Assembly (NCBI GenBank): GCA_021228405.1
Contig: JAJQRF010000001.1
Location: forward strand, 888,462 to 952,461
DNA length: 64,000 nucleotides
Origin: Pyrinomonadaceae bacterium
GTDB lineage: Bacteria; Acidobacteriota; Blastocatellia; Pyrinomonadales; Pyrinomonadaceae
Reading direction: 5' to 3'
Shown here: in pieces, positions 51,109-60,489 of the stretch
How the letters are laid out: every line of letters begins with the position of its first letter
Numbering within the stretch: position 1 is the first letter of the stretch
Notes under the pieces: model-generated
What the model was told of the DNA's origin: nothing
The model's database searches: none
Seen by the model: only the letters and a program-made list of their open reading frames with translations
Program-made: the position numbers and the translations under genes

Positions 51109-53331
51109 TCAGACCGGGAAGAAAGGCAGACGGCGGATGCGGTTGCCGGTGAGCCTGAAATAGGCGTTGGCGATCGCCGGAGCGATTGCGGGCACGCCGG
51201 GTTCACCGACTCCGCCAATCGAAACGCTCGGATTCGCCGGCATAATGCTGATGTTGATCTGCGGCATTTCGCGCAGTTTGATTTTGCGCGTATTGTTGAA
51301 ATTGCTGACGTTCGAGCGTCCGGCGGTAAACGTTACCTGTTCCCAGAGCGCGGCGTTGATGCCGTGAACGATGCCGCCTTCGATCTGTGCCCTGACCTGT
51401 TGGGGATTGACGGCGCGACCGCAATCGACCGCGCACCAGACATTGTGCAGACGGATTTGTCCGCCGGTCAGCAAAGAAATCTCGACGACTTCCGCGACGA
51501 TACTGCCGAAACATTGCGTCATTGCAATCCCTCTGGCGCGACCGCCCGGAATGGTTCCGTTCCAGTTCGCATCCGCCGCAACCTTGTCAATCACGGCAAG
51601 CGCACGCGGGCTGTTTTCCAGATGTATCCGGCGAAACTCATAAGGATCGATCCCCGCGCTTTCGGCAAGCTCGTCCATCATACTTTCGGCGGCGAAACAA
51701 TTGATCGAATTACCGACCGACCGCCAGAAACCGACCGGTATCGGAACAGGTAAAACGAGATGATTGACGAGCCGCGATTTGAACGAATACGTTAATCCGG
51801 TCGCCGTCGTCGAACCTTCGACCGCCTGACCGTCAACATTTGCCGTCGTGCGTCTTTGCAGAGTGATCGACGGCGAACAATTGTTATATTTCCAGCTTTT
51901 GACCTTCTTTTCACCGTCAAGACTCGCTTCGATCCTGACGACCGCCATCGGGCGATATTGATCGCGGCGGTAATCTTCTTCGCGCGACCAGATCAGCTTC
52001 ACGGGACGATTGACCGCCATCGCGACCTGAATCGCCTGGCTGATAAAATCCTGCTCGAATTTTCTTCCCAAACCGCCGCCTAAAAAAGTCGTGTGCAGTT
52101 GAATTTGCGCGGTCGGAATTCCGGTTAGCGCGTTTGCCGTCGCAACGGTCGCCGCCTGGCTTTGCGTCGGTGCCCAAATCTCGCAAAGCTGGTTCGGTGC
52201 TTGTCCCGTGATGCGAACCGTGCAATTTAAGACTTCCATCGGCGCGTGAGCCTGATACGGCAAATAATAAGTTGCCGTGACCGGTTTACCCCAATTTTGA
52301 AATTTTCTGGTGCTTCCGACTCTTTCAGCCTGCCGCGTGTCGGGCGCGCCGTTCTTTAAATAATCTTCGGCTTGCGCGAAAAATGCGTCGCTGTTCAAAT
52401 TTTGCGAGGTCGCGGGAATGTTCCAGCTTGCGTTCAATTGCGAAGCCATCCGCATTGCCGACCAGGTGTTATTCGCGACAACGGCAACGGCATTGAGCAT
52501 TCCGGTCGTTTCCGTTCCGCGTCCCGTTCCGCTCATCACTTGCAAAGGAACGACGGCGATCGCGCCCGAAGGTGTCGAAGGCGTGCCGACAAGCGTTCCG
52601 CCGAACGACGGGCAATGTTTAACGGCGGCATAAACCATATCAGGAAGCCGCACGTCAATTCCGTAAACTGCGCTTCCCGTAATTTTTGCGGGAATATCAA
52701 CGCGTTTTAGCCCGGTGCCGATGTAGCGCAGTTGACTGTCGGGAACGAGCGTCGGGTTAGTCGGAACGGGCATCGTCGCGGCGAGCGCGGCGAGCTGTCC
52801 GTAAGTTAGAAACGCGCTGTTTTGCGTGTTCGTGACGCGCCCGTTTGCCGCCTGGCAATTCGCAATCGGAATGCTCCAGGTCTGCGCGGCGGCGGCTTTC
52901 AGCATCTCGCGGGCGGTTGCTCCGGCGAGGCGCAGAGATTGATAATAGCCGCGCATACTGCCGCTGCCGACCGTCATCTGTGCATTATAAAGCGGATTTT
53001 TATAGATCGAATTCGCGCCCGCCTGTTCAACGACGACGTTGTTCCAGTCAACCATCAAATCTTCGGCGATAAGCTGTGCGAGTCCCGTTAAAATTCCCTG
53101 TCCCATTTCGGAGCTTCCGACCAGAATCGTGACGAATTCATCCGTGCCGATTCGCAACCACGTTCCCAACTGCGTTTCCGCTAAAGCGGCGTTCGGTCTT
53201 GCGCCCGATTCGATCGCCGCCGCGAACGCTTTTTCGCCTCCCTCGAAACTCATCTTCAAAACGAACGCGCCGCTGACCAAACTCGCGATAAAACTTCTCC
53301 GGCTGACCGAATTTTCATCTTTCTTCGTCAT
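51109..53331 (-). CDS. Molybdopterin-binding subunit of an aldehyde/isoquinoline oxidoreductase-type enzyme
   Basis: 740 residues. Tat signal (SRRSFIASLVSG), then the IorB/xanthine dehydrogenase large-subunit layout: SSEMGQGILTGLAQLIAEDL, FLGGGLGRKFEQDF, and the catalytic Glu in GVGEPGVPAIAPAIANA. The enzyme is periplasmic and hydroxylates aldehydes or N-heterocycles. It starts 13 bp after the 2Fe-2S subunit's stop. No FAD subunit or cytochrome c subunit is next to it. Confidence 0.9.
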   Translation of the reverse strand: MTKKDENSVSRRSFIASLVSGAFVLKMSFEGGEKAFAAAIESGARPNAALAETQLGTWLRIGTDEFVTILVGSSEMGQGILTGLAQLIAEDLMVDWNNVVVEQAGANSIYKNPLYNAQMTVGSGSMRGYYQSLRLAGATAREMLKAAAAQTWSIPIANCQAANGRVTNTQNSAFLTYGQLAALAATMPVPTNPTLVPDSQLRYIGTGLKRVDIPAKITGSAVYGIDVRLPDMVYAAVKHCPSFGGTLVGTPSTPSGAIAVVPLQVMSGTGRGTETTGMLNAVAVVANNTWSAMRMASQLNASWNIPATSQNLNSDAFFAQAEDYLKNGAPDTRQAERVGSTRKFQNWGKPVTATYYLPYQAHAPMEVLNCTVRITGQAPNQLCEIWAPTQSQAATVATANALTGIPTAQIQLHTTFLGGGLGRKFEQDFISQAIQVAMAVNRPVKLIWSREEDYRRDQYRPMAVVRIEASLDGEKKVKSWKYNNCSPSITLQRRTTANVDGQAVEGSTTATGLTYSFKSRLVNHLVLPVPIPVGFWRSVGNSINCFAAESMMDELAESAGIDPYEFRRIHLENSPRALAVIDKVAADANWNGTIPGGRARGIAMTQCFGSIVAEVVEISLLTGGQIRLHNVWCAVDCGRAVNPQQVRAQIEGGIVHGINAALWEQVTFTAGRSNVSNFNNTRKIKLREMPQINISIMPANPSVSIGGVGEPGVPAIAPAIANAYFRLTGNRIRRLPFFPV

Positions 53332-53344
53332 AATCTCACCTCTT

Positions 53345-53782
53345 TTAACCTTGCAGACTCAGAATCGCCGCCCGAATGCGCTGAAATGTGCCGCACGAAC
53401 AAATATTGCTGACTTCGTTGATGATCTCGGCTTTAGGTCGCCCGTCGTTGATCTCGCCGACGATCTCCATGATCATTCCCGATTGGCAATAGCCGCATTG
53501 CGGAACCTGATGCTCGATCCACGCTTGCTGAACCGGATGCAAGCCGTTTGCGGCAAGCCCTTCGATCGTCGTGATCTGTTTTCCGACCGCGCCGCCGACA
53601 TCATATTCGCAGGTTCGCTCGGCGCGTCCGTTAATTAAAACCGTACACGCGCCGCAGAGTTCGCGACCGCAACCGTATTTCGTGCCGGTCAAACCGATCA
53701 CATCGCGCAAGACCCACAAAAGCGGCATATCCGTCGGGACATCGACCTGATAACTGACATTATTAACATTTAACGTAATCAT
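53345..53782 (-). CDS. 2Fe-2S subunit of the molybdoenzyme
   Basis: 145 residues. Plant-type cluster CGRELCGACTV...C and the second cluster CGYCQSGM...CSCGTF; the usual Arg between the last two cysteines is Ser. It passes electrons from molybdopterin outward. It has no own signal, so export would be with the Tat-carrying large subunit. First gene of the two-gene operon. Confidence 0.92.
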   Translation of the reverse strand: MITLNVNNVSYQVDVPTDMPLLWVLRDVIGLTGTKYGCGRELCGACTVLINGRAERTCEYDVGGAVGKQITTIEGLAANGLHPVQQAWIEHQVPQCGYCQSGMIMEIVGEINDGRPKAEIINEVSNICSCGTFQRIRAAILSLQG

Positions 53783-54000
53783 TCTGGCTCCTTATTAGCT
53801 GGCGGAAAATAACTTTAGTTTCAAATGCAGGGGTTATAAAAATTTGAAAATTCCGGGAAATGGAAACACGCAAATATTTCCGTGTTTGAGAAAAATAGTC
53901 CCTTTACTGCGCCATTTGATACATCGCGGATGAAAAAAATATATTATTTCCGGAAATTCGCCTTTTCGCTCTTCAACTTCTCTGTGGCAAAATATTCCCG

Positions 54001-55572
54001 ATGACAAAAAAATACGATGTTGCGGTAGTCGGCGGCGGGCATAACGGTTTGACTTGCGCGTGTTATCTGGCGAAGGCTGGATTGAAGGTGATCGTTCTCG
54101 AACGACGGCATATTGTCGGCGGCGCGGTTTGCACGCAGGAAGATATTATCGAAGGTTACAAGATCGATGTCGGTTCGTCGGCGCACATTATGATCCATCT
54201 CACGCCCGTGATTCGTGATCTGGAATTGGAAAAATTCGGGCTTGAATATATCGACTGCGACCCGTTTGCGTTTGCGCCGATGCCGGACGGGAAAGGCGCG
54301 ATCTATTTTTGGAAGGACATCGATAAAACCTGCGAATCCATCGCCAAAGTTTCGCCCGAAGACGCGGAACGCTACCGCAAATTCGTGACCGAATGGGAAA
54401 AGGTCAACGAAGGCGTTTTCGATGCGTTTCTGAAACCGCCGACGGCTTTTAATCTCGTCCGTCATATGGTGCTCGGCGGAAAGTCGAAAAATCCGGCGGA
54501 TATGGTTCGTAAACTGATGACGAGTTACGGCGCGCTCGTCCGCGAAACCTTCAAACACGAAGGCTTGCGCGGCGCGATGGCTTGGCTCGCGGCGCAATCG
54601 GGACCGCCGCCGACCGCGATGGCTTCGGGCGATTTTCTCGGCTGGCATTCGATGATTCACAAAAGCGGCGTGAAACGTCCGAAAGGCGGTTCGGGAATGC
54701 TGACGCAGGCGATGGCGAAATGTTTGGAGCATCACGGCGGCGAGGTTTTATTGAATGCCGAAGTTGCCAGGATCGAAGTTGAAAATAATGAAACTGGCGC
54801 AATAATTCTGGCAAACGGCGAACGCATCGAAGCAAAAAGAATCGTTTCAAACGCGCACGTTTACACGACTTTTTTAAAGCTTATCGGCGTGGAAAACTTG
54901 CCCGAAGGATTGGCGGAACGCATCGAAAACGTCAGGATCGGCAACGGTTTCGGGATGATTATTCGTTGCGCCGTTTCCGGGCTTCCCGATTACATCGCCG
55001 CGCCGTCGGGCGGAAAACCTGCCGAATGTCATCGCGGTTTACAGCTTTTGTGCCCGTCGATGGAATATCTCGAACGTTCTTACGCCGACTATTTAAACGG
55101 CATTCCGTCCAGAAATCCGTGTCCGCTGCCGATGTCCTTTTCGTCGGTCGATCCGACGCTCGCGCCCGCAGGAAAACACACGCTTTTCATCTGGGGACAA
55201 TATTATCCATACGAACTCGCCAACGGCGAACGTTGGGAAAACATTCAGGAACGCGAAGCCGACAAACTCATCGATGTCGTCAACAGTTACGCACCGAACG
55301 TCAAAGATTCGATCATCGACCGTTTTATCCAAACGCCTCTGGATTTGGAACAGCGTATCGGCTTACTTCGCGGCAACGTGATGCACGTCGAAATGGATTT
55401 CGACCAGATGTTTCTTTTCCGCCCTCTGCCCGAAATGTCCGCTTACAAAACGCCGATCAAAAATCTTTACTTAACAGGTGCCTCAACCCATCCCGGCGGC
55501 GGAGTCTTCGCCGCGTCGGGACACAACACGGCGCAGGTCGTTTTGAAAGATGTCAAAGGCAGTTGGTTTTGA
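54001..55572 (+). CDS. CrtI/PYROXD2-like FAD-dependent oxidoreductase
   Basis: 523 residues. FAD motif VAVVGGGHNGLTCACYLAKAG, then GGAVCTQE, IDVGSSAHIMIHL and the C-terminal LYLTGASTHPGGGVFAASGHN. These are typical of the carotenoid desaturase superfamily's PYROXD2-like branch. No carotenoid genes are near, so the substrate is unknown. No strong Shine-Dalgarno is seen. Confidence 0.88.
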   Translation: MTKKYDVAVVGGGHNGLTCACYLAKAGLKVIVLERRHIVGGAVCTQEDIIEGYKIDVGSSAHIMIHLTPVIRDLELEKFGLEYIDCDPFAFAPMPDGKGAIYFWKDIDKTCESIAKVSPEDAERYRKFVTEWEKVNEGVFDAFLKPPTAFNLVRHMVLGGKSKNPADMVRKLMTSYGALVRETFKHEGLRGAMAWLAAQSGPPPTAMASGDFLGWHSMIHKSGVKRPKGGSGMLTQAMAKCLEHHGGEVLLNAEVARIEVENNETGAIILANGERIEAKRIVSNAHVYTTFLKLIGVENLPEGLAERIENVRIGNGFGMIIRCAVSGLPDYIAAPSGGKPAECHRGLQLLCPSMEYLERSYADYLNGIPSRNPCPLPMSFSSVDPTLAPAGKHTLFIWGQYYPYELANGERWENIQEREADKLIDVVNSYAPNVKDSIIDRFIQTPLDLEQRIGLLRGNVMHVEMDFDQMFLFRPLPEMSAYKTPIKNLYLTGASTHPGGGVFAASGHNTAQVVLKDVKGSWF

Positions 55573-55671
55573 TAAATTTGTGGTATTTTTTCGCTTTTGA
55601 CAATATAATATAAAGCAGGTAAGCTTGTTTCATCAATGAAACATCTTAATAGAGTAATAGGAGGATTGCTT

Positions 55672-56190
55672 ATGGAAAATCCATTTAGGTTTGACCCCCA
55701 AAAAGCACTTGAAGTTATACTCTATATTTCAGAAAGGGCGCAAATTCCAGATATTTACCATATTGGAAAAATTTTGTATTTTGCAGATTTGGCGCACTTG
55801 GAAGAATATGGAAGATTTATTTGCGGTGATTATTATGTCGCGATGAAAGATGGTCCCGTTCCAAGCAGGGTATATGACATCATTAAAGATGTGCGAGATA
55901 ATAGAAAAGAAACAATTCTTCCTTTAGCAAAGGAAGCGTTTTCAATTGACGGATATAGAATAATTCCTCTGCGCCAGGCTGAGAAAGATTTTTTTAGTAA
56001 GTCTGATTTGGCTTGTCTTGACAAGGCAATTGAACAATACAGCTCATTACCTTTTGGAAAATTGAAAGATATAAGTCACGATGCGGCTTACGAAACAGCC
56101 GATATGAACGGAGAAATTTCTGTATTTGAAATTGCTAAAAACTTGAAAGGGTCTGATGATTTAATCCAGTTGCTAGGAGAATATGTTTAA
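55672..56190 (+). CDS. Panacea-domain (DUF4065/SocA-like) antitoxin candidate
   Basis: 172 residues from the ATG at 55672, behind GGAGG. DIYHIGKILYFADLAHLEEYG and the GDYYVAMKDGPVPSRVYDI motif define the Panacea/DUF4065 family. The domain neutralises many unrelated toxin types. The gene is clearly more AT-rich than its neighbours (AGA, ATA, TTA codons), which suggests horizontal transfer. The next gene starts 2 bp after its stop, so they form an operon. Confidence 0.85.
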   Translation: MENPFRFDPQKALEVILYISERAQIPDIYHIGKILYFADLAHLEEYGRFICGDYYVAMKDGPVPSRVYDIIKDVRDNRKETILPLAKEAFSIDGYRIIPLRQAEKDFFSKSDLACLDKAIEQYSSLPFGKLKDISHDAAYETADMNGEISVFEIAKNLKGSDDLIQLLGEYV

Positions 56191-56192
56191 TA

Positions 56193-56648
56193 ATGAACTT
56201 AGGCAAGCATTTTTCAGAAGATGAGAGAATAAATTTTGTCGAAAGAAATCTGCTTCCAGGTCACGTTATTAAATTGTTTTGTCATACTACAAGAGATCCT
56301 AAAGAGAAGAGGTTAGTGATTGTTAGTCTAAATCCTGAACTTCTTCTCTTTTTTATTAATAGCGAAGTTCCAAACTTCAAGCAAAAATCTACTCATTTGA
56401 GAACTCAACAAATATTTTTAAAAGCAAAAGATAATGCAGAATTTTTAGAACATGATTCTTGGCTAGATTGCTCAGAAGTTTGTAGAGAGTTTACTGTCGA
56501 AGAGATTAAAAAAATTCTTCTGAATGATATATCTCGAATCTTAGGAAAATTAAACGATGAAACTATTTCACAATTAATGGATAGTGTTTGTGACTCTGAA
56601 ACTTTAGAGCAAAGACATATAAATTCAATTCTTAATGAAATAAAATAA
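56193..56648 (+). CDS. Putative toxin partner of the Panacea protein, PemK/MazF-like
   Basis: 151 residues, 2 bp after the Panacea gene, AGGAG inside the upstream gene. The first ~100 residues have LLPGHVIKLF, RLVIVSLNPE and FLEHDSWLDCSEV, and the end has SRILGKLNDETISQLMDSV, which loosely recalls the beta-barrel plus final helix of PemK/MazF RNases. The match is weak; it may be a new toxin family. AT-rich like its partner. Confidence 0.6.
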   Translation: MNLGKHFSEDERINFVERNLLPGHVIKLFCHTTRDPKEKRLVIVSLNPELLLFFINSEVPNFKQKSTHLRTQQIFLKAKDNAEFLEHDSWLDCSEVCREFTVEEIKKILLNDISRILGKLNDETISQLMDSVCDSETLEQRHINSILNEIK

Positions 56649-56746
56649 ATTTCGACAAATTTACATTAATATTTTTTCATATAACCTATTATTTTATATT
56701 TGATCACGTGGAGAAATCTAAACCTTCTTCGAGTCAGCTAAATATT

Positions 56747-56992
56747 TCATAACTGTCTTTTTCTCTGATCTTCGTAAATACTTTCGCGGCTCATTTGTTC
56801 ATCGGTTAAGGTCGGCGTGTTCGGATCGAGATTTGCCATCCATTTATTAAAGATTTCTAATTTTGTTTTGTTATCCGTTTTTTCAACCATCTCATGGACA
56901 TCAATATTGAAATATTTATCTTCCGGTAATTCTATCGACTCCAACGGGCGAAAAATGCCATTTTTATACACTACTTGAAGATTTTCGCTCAT
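56747..56992 (-). CDS. AF2212-like orphan antitoxin
   Basis: 81 residues. VVYKNGIFRPLESIELPEDKYFNIDV matches the AF2212/DUF104 antitoxin start (VxYExGVLKPLE). It usually precedes a PIN-domain toxin, but no reading frame of that kind follows within the ~100 bp before the next gene. It is next to the Panacea operon, convergent, and may be a remnant. Confidence 0.7.
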   Translation of the reverse strand: MSENLQVVYKNGIFRPLESIELPEDKYFNIDVHEMVEKTDNKTKLEIFNKWMANLDPNTPTLTDEQMSRESIYEDQRKRQL

Positions 56993-57202
56993 AATGCGCC
57001 CAGTTTAGTAGAACCTTTTAATTTCTCAAAAAAATTATTTTCAATAAATCTTTTCGGCTGAATTATTTGCAGGTTAGGGCGTTTTTTGTTTGAAAATAAT
57101 ATAAAAATTTTCGGCAAAAATTTTCTCTGTTTCGGTCACAATTTTGATGTGTTAAACACATCGGAAAATCCAAAAATAAAACAAACCGAGGAGAATAAAA
57201 AA

Positions 57203-57694
57203 ATGATTGAAAATAGAATTTCGATAGAGTGGAATGAAGCGGAACTTGACGAGATCAGGACGGCGATCAATACGCTCGTCAGACTGCTTGCGCCGAAGCT
57301 CATTGCGCTTAGTGCCGAGGCTAAAAAGCGGCTTCCGAAGATCAGCGACGACAGTTTGCCGTTTAATGAAAAGGTCGCGCAGTATGTCGTTTCCAATCCC
57401 GAATTTCTTCCGCTGTTTCGGACGGCGGGAGAGTTTTTGAAAGACCTTGCGGCGTTCAAGGAATTGCGCGGTTTTATTCGTTTGCTCGAACAGCTTTACG
57501 GCAATCTCGAAGACACTTCGATGCTCGCGGGCAGTGAAGCCGACGAATTTGCGCGGGCTTATTACGCGGCGGTCGGGCAGGCGGCGAAAATGGGCGTTCA
57601 AAATGCACAGGCAATTTACGACGATCTGAGCACCCGCTTTCAGGCGCAGAGAAAACCGCGTCAACGAACGACTCCGCCGAAAGAAGAAGGTTGA
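57203..57694 (+). CDS. Hypothetical helical protein
   Basis: 163 residues from the ATG at 57203 behind GAGGAGA. Mostly helical and charged, no signal or membrane segment, ends in a basic Pro/Thr tail (RKPRQRTTPPKEEG). No family recognised. GC content returns to the normal level after the AT-rich island. Followed by a terminator. Confidence 0.65.
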   Translation: MIENRISIEWNEAELDEIRTAINTLVRLLAPKLIALSAEAKKRLPKISDDSLPFNEKVAQYVVSNPEFLPLFRTAGEFLKDLAAFKELRGFIRLLEQLYGNLEDTSMLAGSEADEFARAYYAAVGQAAKMGVQNAQAIYDDLSTRFQAQRKPRQRTTPPKEEG

Positions 57695-57743
57695 TTTTTT
57701 GCCGTCACTTAAGCACCCCAACAAAATTAAGTAAAATTGAATA

Positions 57744-57780
57744 AAAACTCCCCTCCTTTTTTAAGGAGGGGAGTTTTTTT
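57744..57780 (+). terminator. Terminator after the hypothetical gene
   Basis: AAACTCCCCTCC...GGAGGGGAGTTTTTTT: strong stem and T tail. Its core is the same CTCCCCTCC as in the REP-like elements at 27092 and 28262. Confidence 0.9.
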
Positions 57781-57814
57781 AGTTTCATTTAATATTGTGT
57801 GAGTGCTTAAAAAG

Positions 57815-58095
57815 CAATCTAATGGTTATATCGTCAGGCGTGACCGATATATTGGCAAAAAATATGTTTATAAAGGTATCGGAGATCAATATATTGGTTT
57901 CCAATACCTTTATATTGGTCTTCGCAACCAATATAAGGACAAAATTCAGGAATATATTGGTCTTCGATGCCTTTATATTGGTCGGCGTGCATAATATATT
58001 GGTTTCCGACACCTTTATATTGGTCTTTGCAACCAATATATCCGTCTGATTTACCAATCTAACCATTAGAATAACCGATATTTCATTATCCGTGA
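57815..58095. repeat. Array 5: exact 21-bp repeats with ACCAATATATTGGT palindrome
   Basis: About 12-13 units, eight consecutive ones checked at exactly 21 bp. Two alternating unit types are seen: ATCAATATATTGGTTTCC and ACCTTTATATTGGTCTTC. The ends (TCTAATGGTTAT near 57818 and AACCATTAGA near 58070) are inverse of each other. Reading frames stay open in several frames on both strands because 21 is a multiple of 3. It fills the gap between two rightward genes. Confidence 0.92.
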
Positions 58096-58136
58096 TTATT
58101 AGATCACGCATATTTCGCATTTCTTTTTGATAAACT

Positions 58137-58202
58137 GCCGCCGACCAAACTTTTCAGACGATTTTCCCGAAACGGGAAAATCGCTTCTTTTGAATTCGGC
58201 GG
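58137..58202. repeat. Two-part hairpin after array 5
   Basis: GATTTTCCCG/CGGGAAAATC with a 3-bp loop forms an inner stem, and GCCGCC/GGCGGC flanks form an outer stem. It lies ~65 bp before the dehydrogenase lipoprotein gene. Confidence 0.8.
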
Positions 58203-58268
58203 CTAACTTTCTCAATATTAAAGTCATCTCAGGTTACAATTAAAAATTAAAAAAGGCGGTTCGGTTCG

Positions 58269-59450
58269 ATGAGATTAAGAAAAAATTTAGCGAAGTTTGT
58301 GTTGTTGGCGTTGGTCGGTTTGAATGCGGTTGGATGTTCGGCGGCGGAAGGCGAGGCGGATTTTCCCGTCGTGCCGGCTTCTAAATATCTGCCGCCGATG
58401 AAGGTTGAAACGGTGGCGGAAAATGTCGAGATCGTGTGGTCGATCGTCTTTGCGCCCGACGGTCGCGTGTTTTTTGCCGAACGTCCGGGCAGAGTCCGCC
58501 TGATCGAAAACGGAAAACTTCGCGCCGCACCGTTTTTTACCGTTCCCGACGTTTCGCTTTCCGACGAAGGAGGTCTGATGGGAATGACACTGCATCCTAA
58601 TTTCTCTGAAAACCGTTTCGTTTATCTGGCTTACGTTTACCGCGACGAACGCCGGGAACAGAACGTGCGCGTCGTGCGTTACCGCGAAACGGGCGAAACG
58701 CTGACCGAGCCGAAAACGATCATCGAAGCGATTCCCGCCTCGAAATATCACGCCGGAACGCGTCTGAAATTCGGCGCAGACGGCAAGCTTTACATCACGA
58801 CGGGCGATGCGACCAAACAGAAACGGGCGCAGAATCTCGCTTCGATCAACGGCAAAACTCTGCGTTTGAACGATGACGGAAGCATTCCGAGCGATAATCC
58901 GTTCGTCGGGCAAAAGGATGCGCGTCCCGAAATCTGGAGTTACGGACACCGCAACGCGCAGGGAATGGATTTTCAGCCCGAAACAGGGTTAATGTTTCAA
59001 ACCGAACACGGATCTTCGATAATCGACGGCGTTTCGCTCTTCAAACGTTCGGGCGGCGACGAGGTAAACATTGTCGAAGGCGGGAAAAATTACGGTTGGG
59101 ACAAGATCAGCCACAATATGACGAAAGCGGGAATGGAAACCCCGATCATCGAATTTTCGCCCGCCGTCGCGCCCGCCAGCGCAATGTTTTATCGCGGCAA
59201 TCTGTTTCCCGACTTCAAAAATAATTTCTTTTTCGGCGCATTAAAAGGCGAAGCGATCATTCGTCTGGTATTGGACGGAAGAAAAGTTACGGCGCGTGAC
59301 GAGCTTTTTAAAAAGGAATACGGACGCATCCGCGAAATCGCCGAAGCTCCCGACGGTTCGATCTGGTTTTCGACCTCGAACCGCGACGGGCGCGGCGACG
59401 CGGCAAAAAACGACGACCGCATTCTGCGGATAGTTCCCGCGACAAAGTAG
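58269..59450 (+). CDS. PQQ-dependent sugar dehydrogenase-like lipoprotein
   Basis: 393 residues. Lipobox VGCSA after a basic hydrophobic leader. Soluble aldose sugar dehydrogenase propeller: FAPDGRVFFAERPGRVRLI, GGLMGMTLHPNF, KYHAGTRLKFGADGKLYITTGDA, WSYGHRNAQGMDF, QTEHGSS. His and Arg residues at these positions are the PQQ and catalytic sites in the Asd family. It would oxidise sugars in the periplasm. Second protein of this fold in the window. Confidence 0.88.
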   Translation: MRLRKNLAKFVLLALVGLNAVGCSAAEGEADFPVVPASKYLPPMKVETVAENVEIVWSIVFAPDGRVFFAERPGRVRLIENGKLRAAPFFTVPDVSLSDEGGLMGMTLHPNFSENRFVYLAYVYRDERREQNVRVVRYRETGETLTEPKTIIEAIPASKYHAGTRLKFGADGKLYITTGDATKQKRAQNLASINGKTLRLNDDGSIPSDNPFVGQKDARPEIWSYGHRNAQGMDFQPETGLMFQTEHGSSIIDGVSLFKRSGGDEVNIVEGGKNYGWDKISHNMTKAGMETPIIEFSPAVAPASAMFYRGNLFPDFKNNFFFGALKGEAIIRLVLDGRKVTARDELFKKEYGRIREIAEAPDGSIWFSTSNRDGRGDAAKNDDRILRIVPATK

Positions 59451-59527
59451 AAAAGTGTATGGCTGTTTCCACAGTTTGCTTGCGTTTCAATCAAAGCATT
59501 GCTTTTCGTGCTTTACCGAAGAACTAA

Positions 59528-59568
59528 AACGCGGCGGTCAAAGAGCGTGATTATCGACCGCCGCGTTT
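59528..59568 (+). terminator. Terminator after the dehydrogenase gene
   Basis: AACGCGGCGGTC/GACCGCCGCGTT perfect stem, ~15-bp loop and short T run. Confidence 0.85.
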
Positions 59569-59697
59569 GTAGTAGTATTTTTCAACAAAATTCCATTTCG
59601 ACGGCATTGCCGCCGCAGGTTTTATTTGATTTTCACCTCCTTGCTCTAAGATCGGTTCGATAAAAAACTGCCTTTTATCTTGCCTTTAAAAATGCCT

Positions 59698-60198
59698 TTA
59701 TAATTTCTGAATGACGATGATTACCATCGCCTGTTCGCCCGCCATACGGTTGTATGAAACCCAGAATCCGGCATCGGTATATCGCACCATTTTGAAAACC
59801 GAGCCGTCGGACTTCGATTCGTCTTCGGCGGTTTTGCCGAAAACATCGGCAAATTTCGGCGGATTCAGATATTCGGCGGTATAGATCACGGAAATCGTCC
59901 GCACCTTTTTGTTGATGTCGAACAAAACCTGCGCGGTTTCGTTTTCCGTATACATATAGAAATAGCCTTCGGCGGTTTCCGATTGCGGCGCACCGAGCTT
60001 TTCGATCACTTCCGGCACGGTCATCCCGATCGTTACACCCTTATAGCTTTGCCAGAGCGGAAGATTTTTGTTTTTTGCAGTGTCGTTTCTTTGTGCATTT
60101 ACAGTAACCGCGAAAACGCACAAAATAAGCGGCAGGATTAAAGCGAAACGAAGGAGAAAACTCCTGTTTAAATTGAATTTATTGGTCTTGGTTAACAT
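59698..60198 (-). CDS. Exported protein with BamE/SmpA-like domain
   Basis: 166 residues from the ATG at 60198 (AAGGAGG eight bases upstream; a GTG nine bases earlier overlaps that site). N-terminal signal (about 1-35; LPLILCVFAVTVNAQ). The WQSYKGVTIGMTVPEVIEKLG and FDINKKVRTISVIY pattern is that of BamE-like domains, found in many envelope proteins. No lipobox seen, so probably periplasmic. Confidence 0.7.
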   Translation of the reverse strand: MLTKTNKFNLNRSFLLRFALILPLILCVFAVTVNAQRNDTAKNKNLPLWQSYKGVTIGMTVPEVIEKLGAPQSETAEGYFYMYTENETAQVLFDINKKVRTISVIYTAEYLNPPKFADVFGKTAEDESKSDGSVFKMVRYTDAGFWVSYNRMAGEQAMVIIVIQKL

Positions 60199-60489
60199 TA
60201 TCTGCACCTCCTTAAACGGTTATAAAATTAAAATAAGTGCCTGATAATTACCTTCCCTTGTTTGTCGAAAAATATTCTACTTACAGATAATGCGAGTCAA
60301 TCACCTAACTCGCCTTCATCATAAACCCACGCCAAGCGAAAGCAAAGAAAATATAAAAGCAAATAAACTCATTTGTAAGTAAGCACATTTTATATTTATT
60401 GCGCCTTAACATAAGAATTGCTCATTAGACGTGGCAAATTAATATTTTTGGTTGCAAAAAGCCCTTTCAAAAAATTACTCTTTAGTAAT

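Noticed and set aside
57785-58120. Leftward frame and two rightward frames across array 5 with 7-residue periodicity
   Set aside because: Several frames on both strands are open at once, which is a property of 21-bp repeats, not of a gene.
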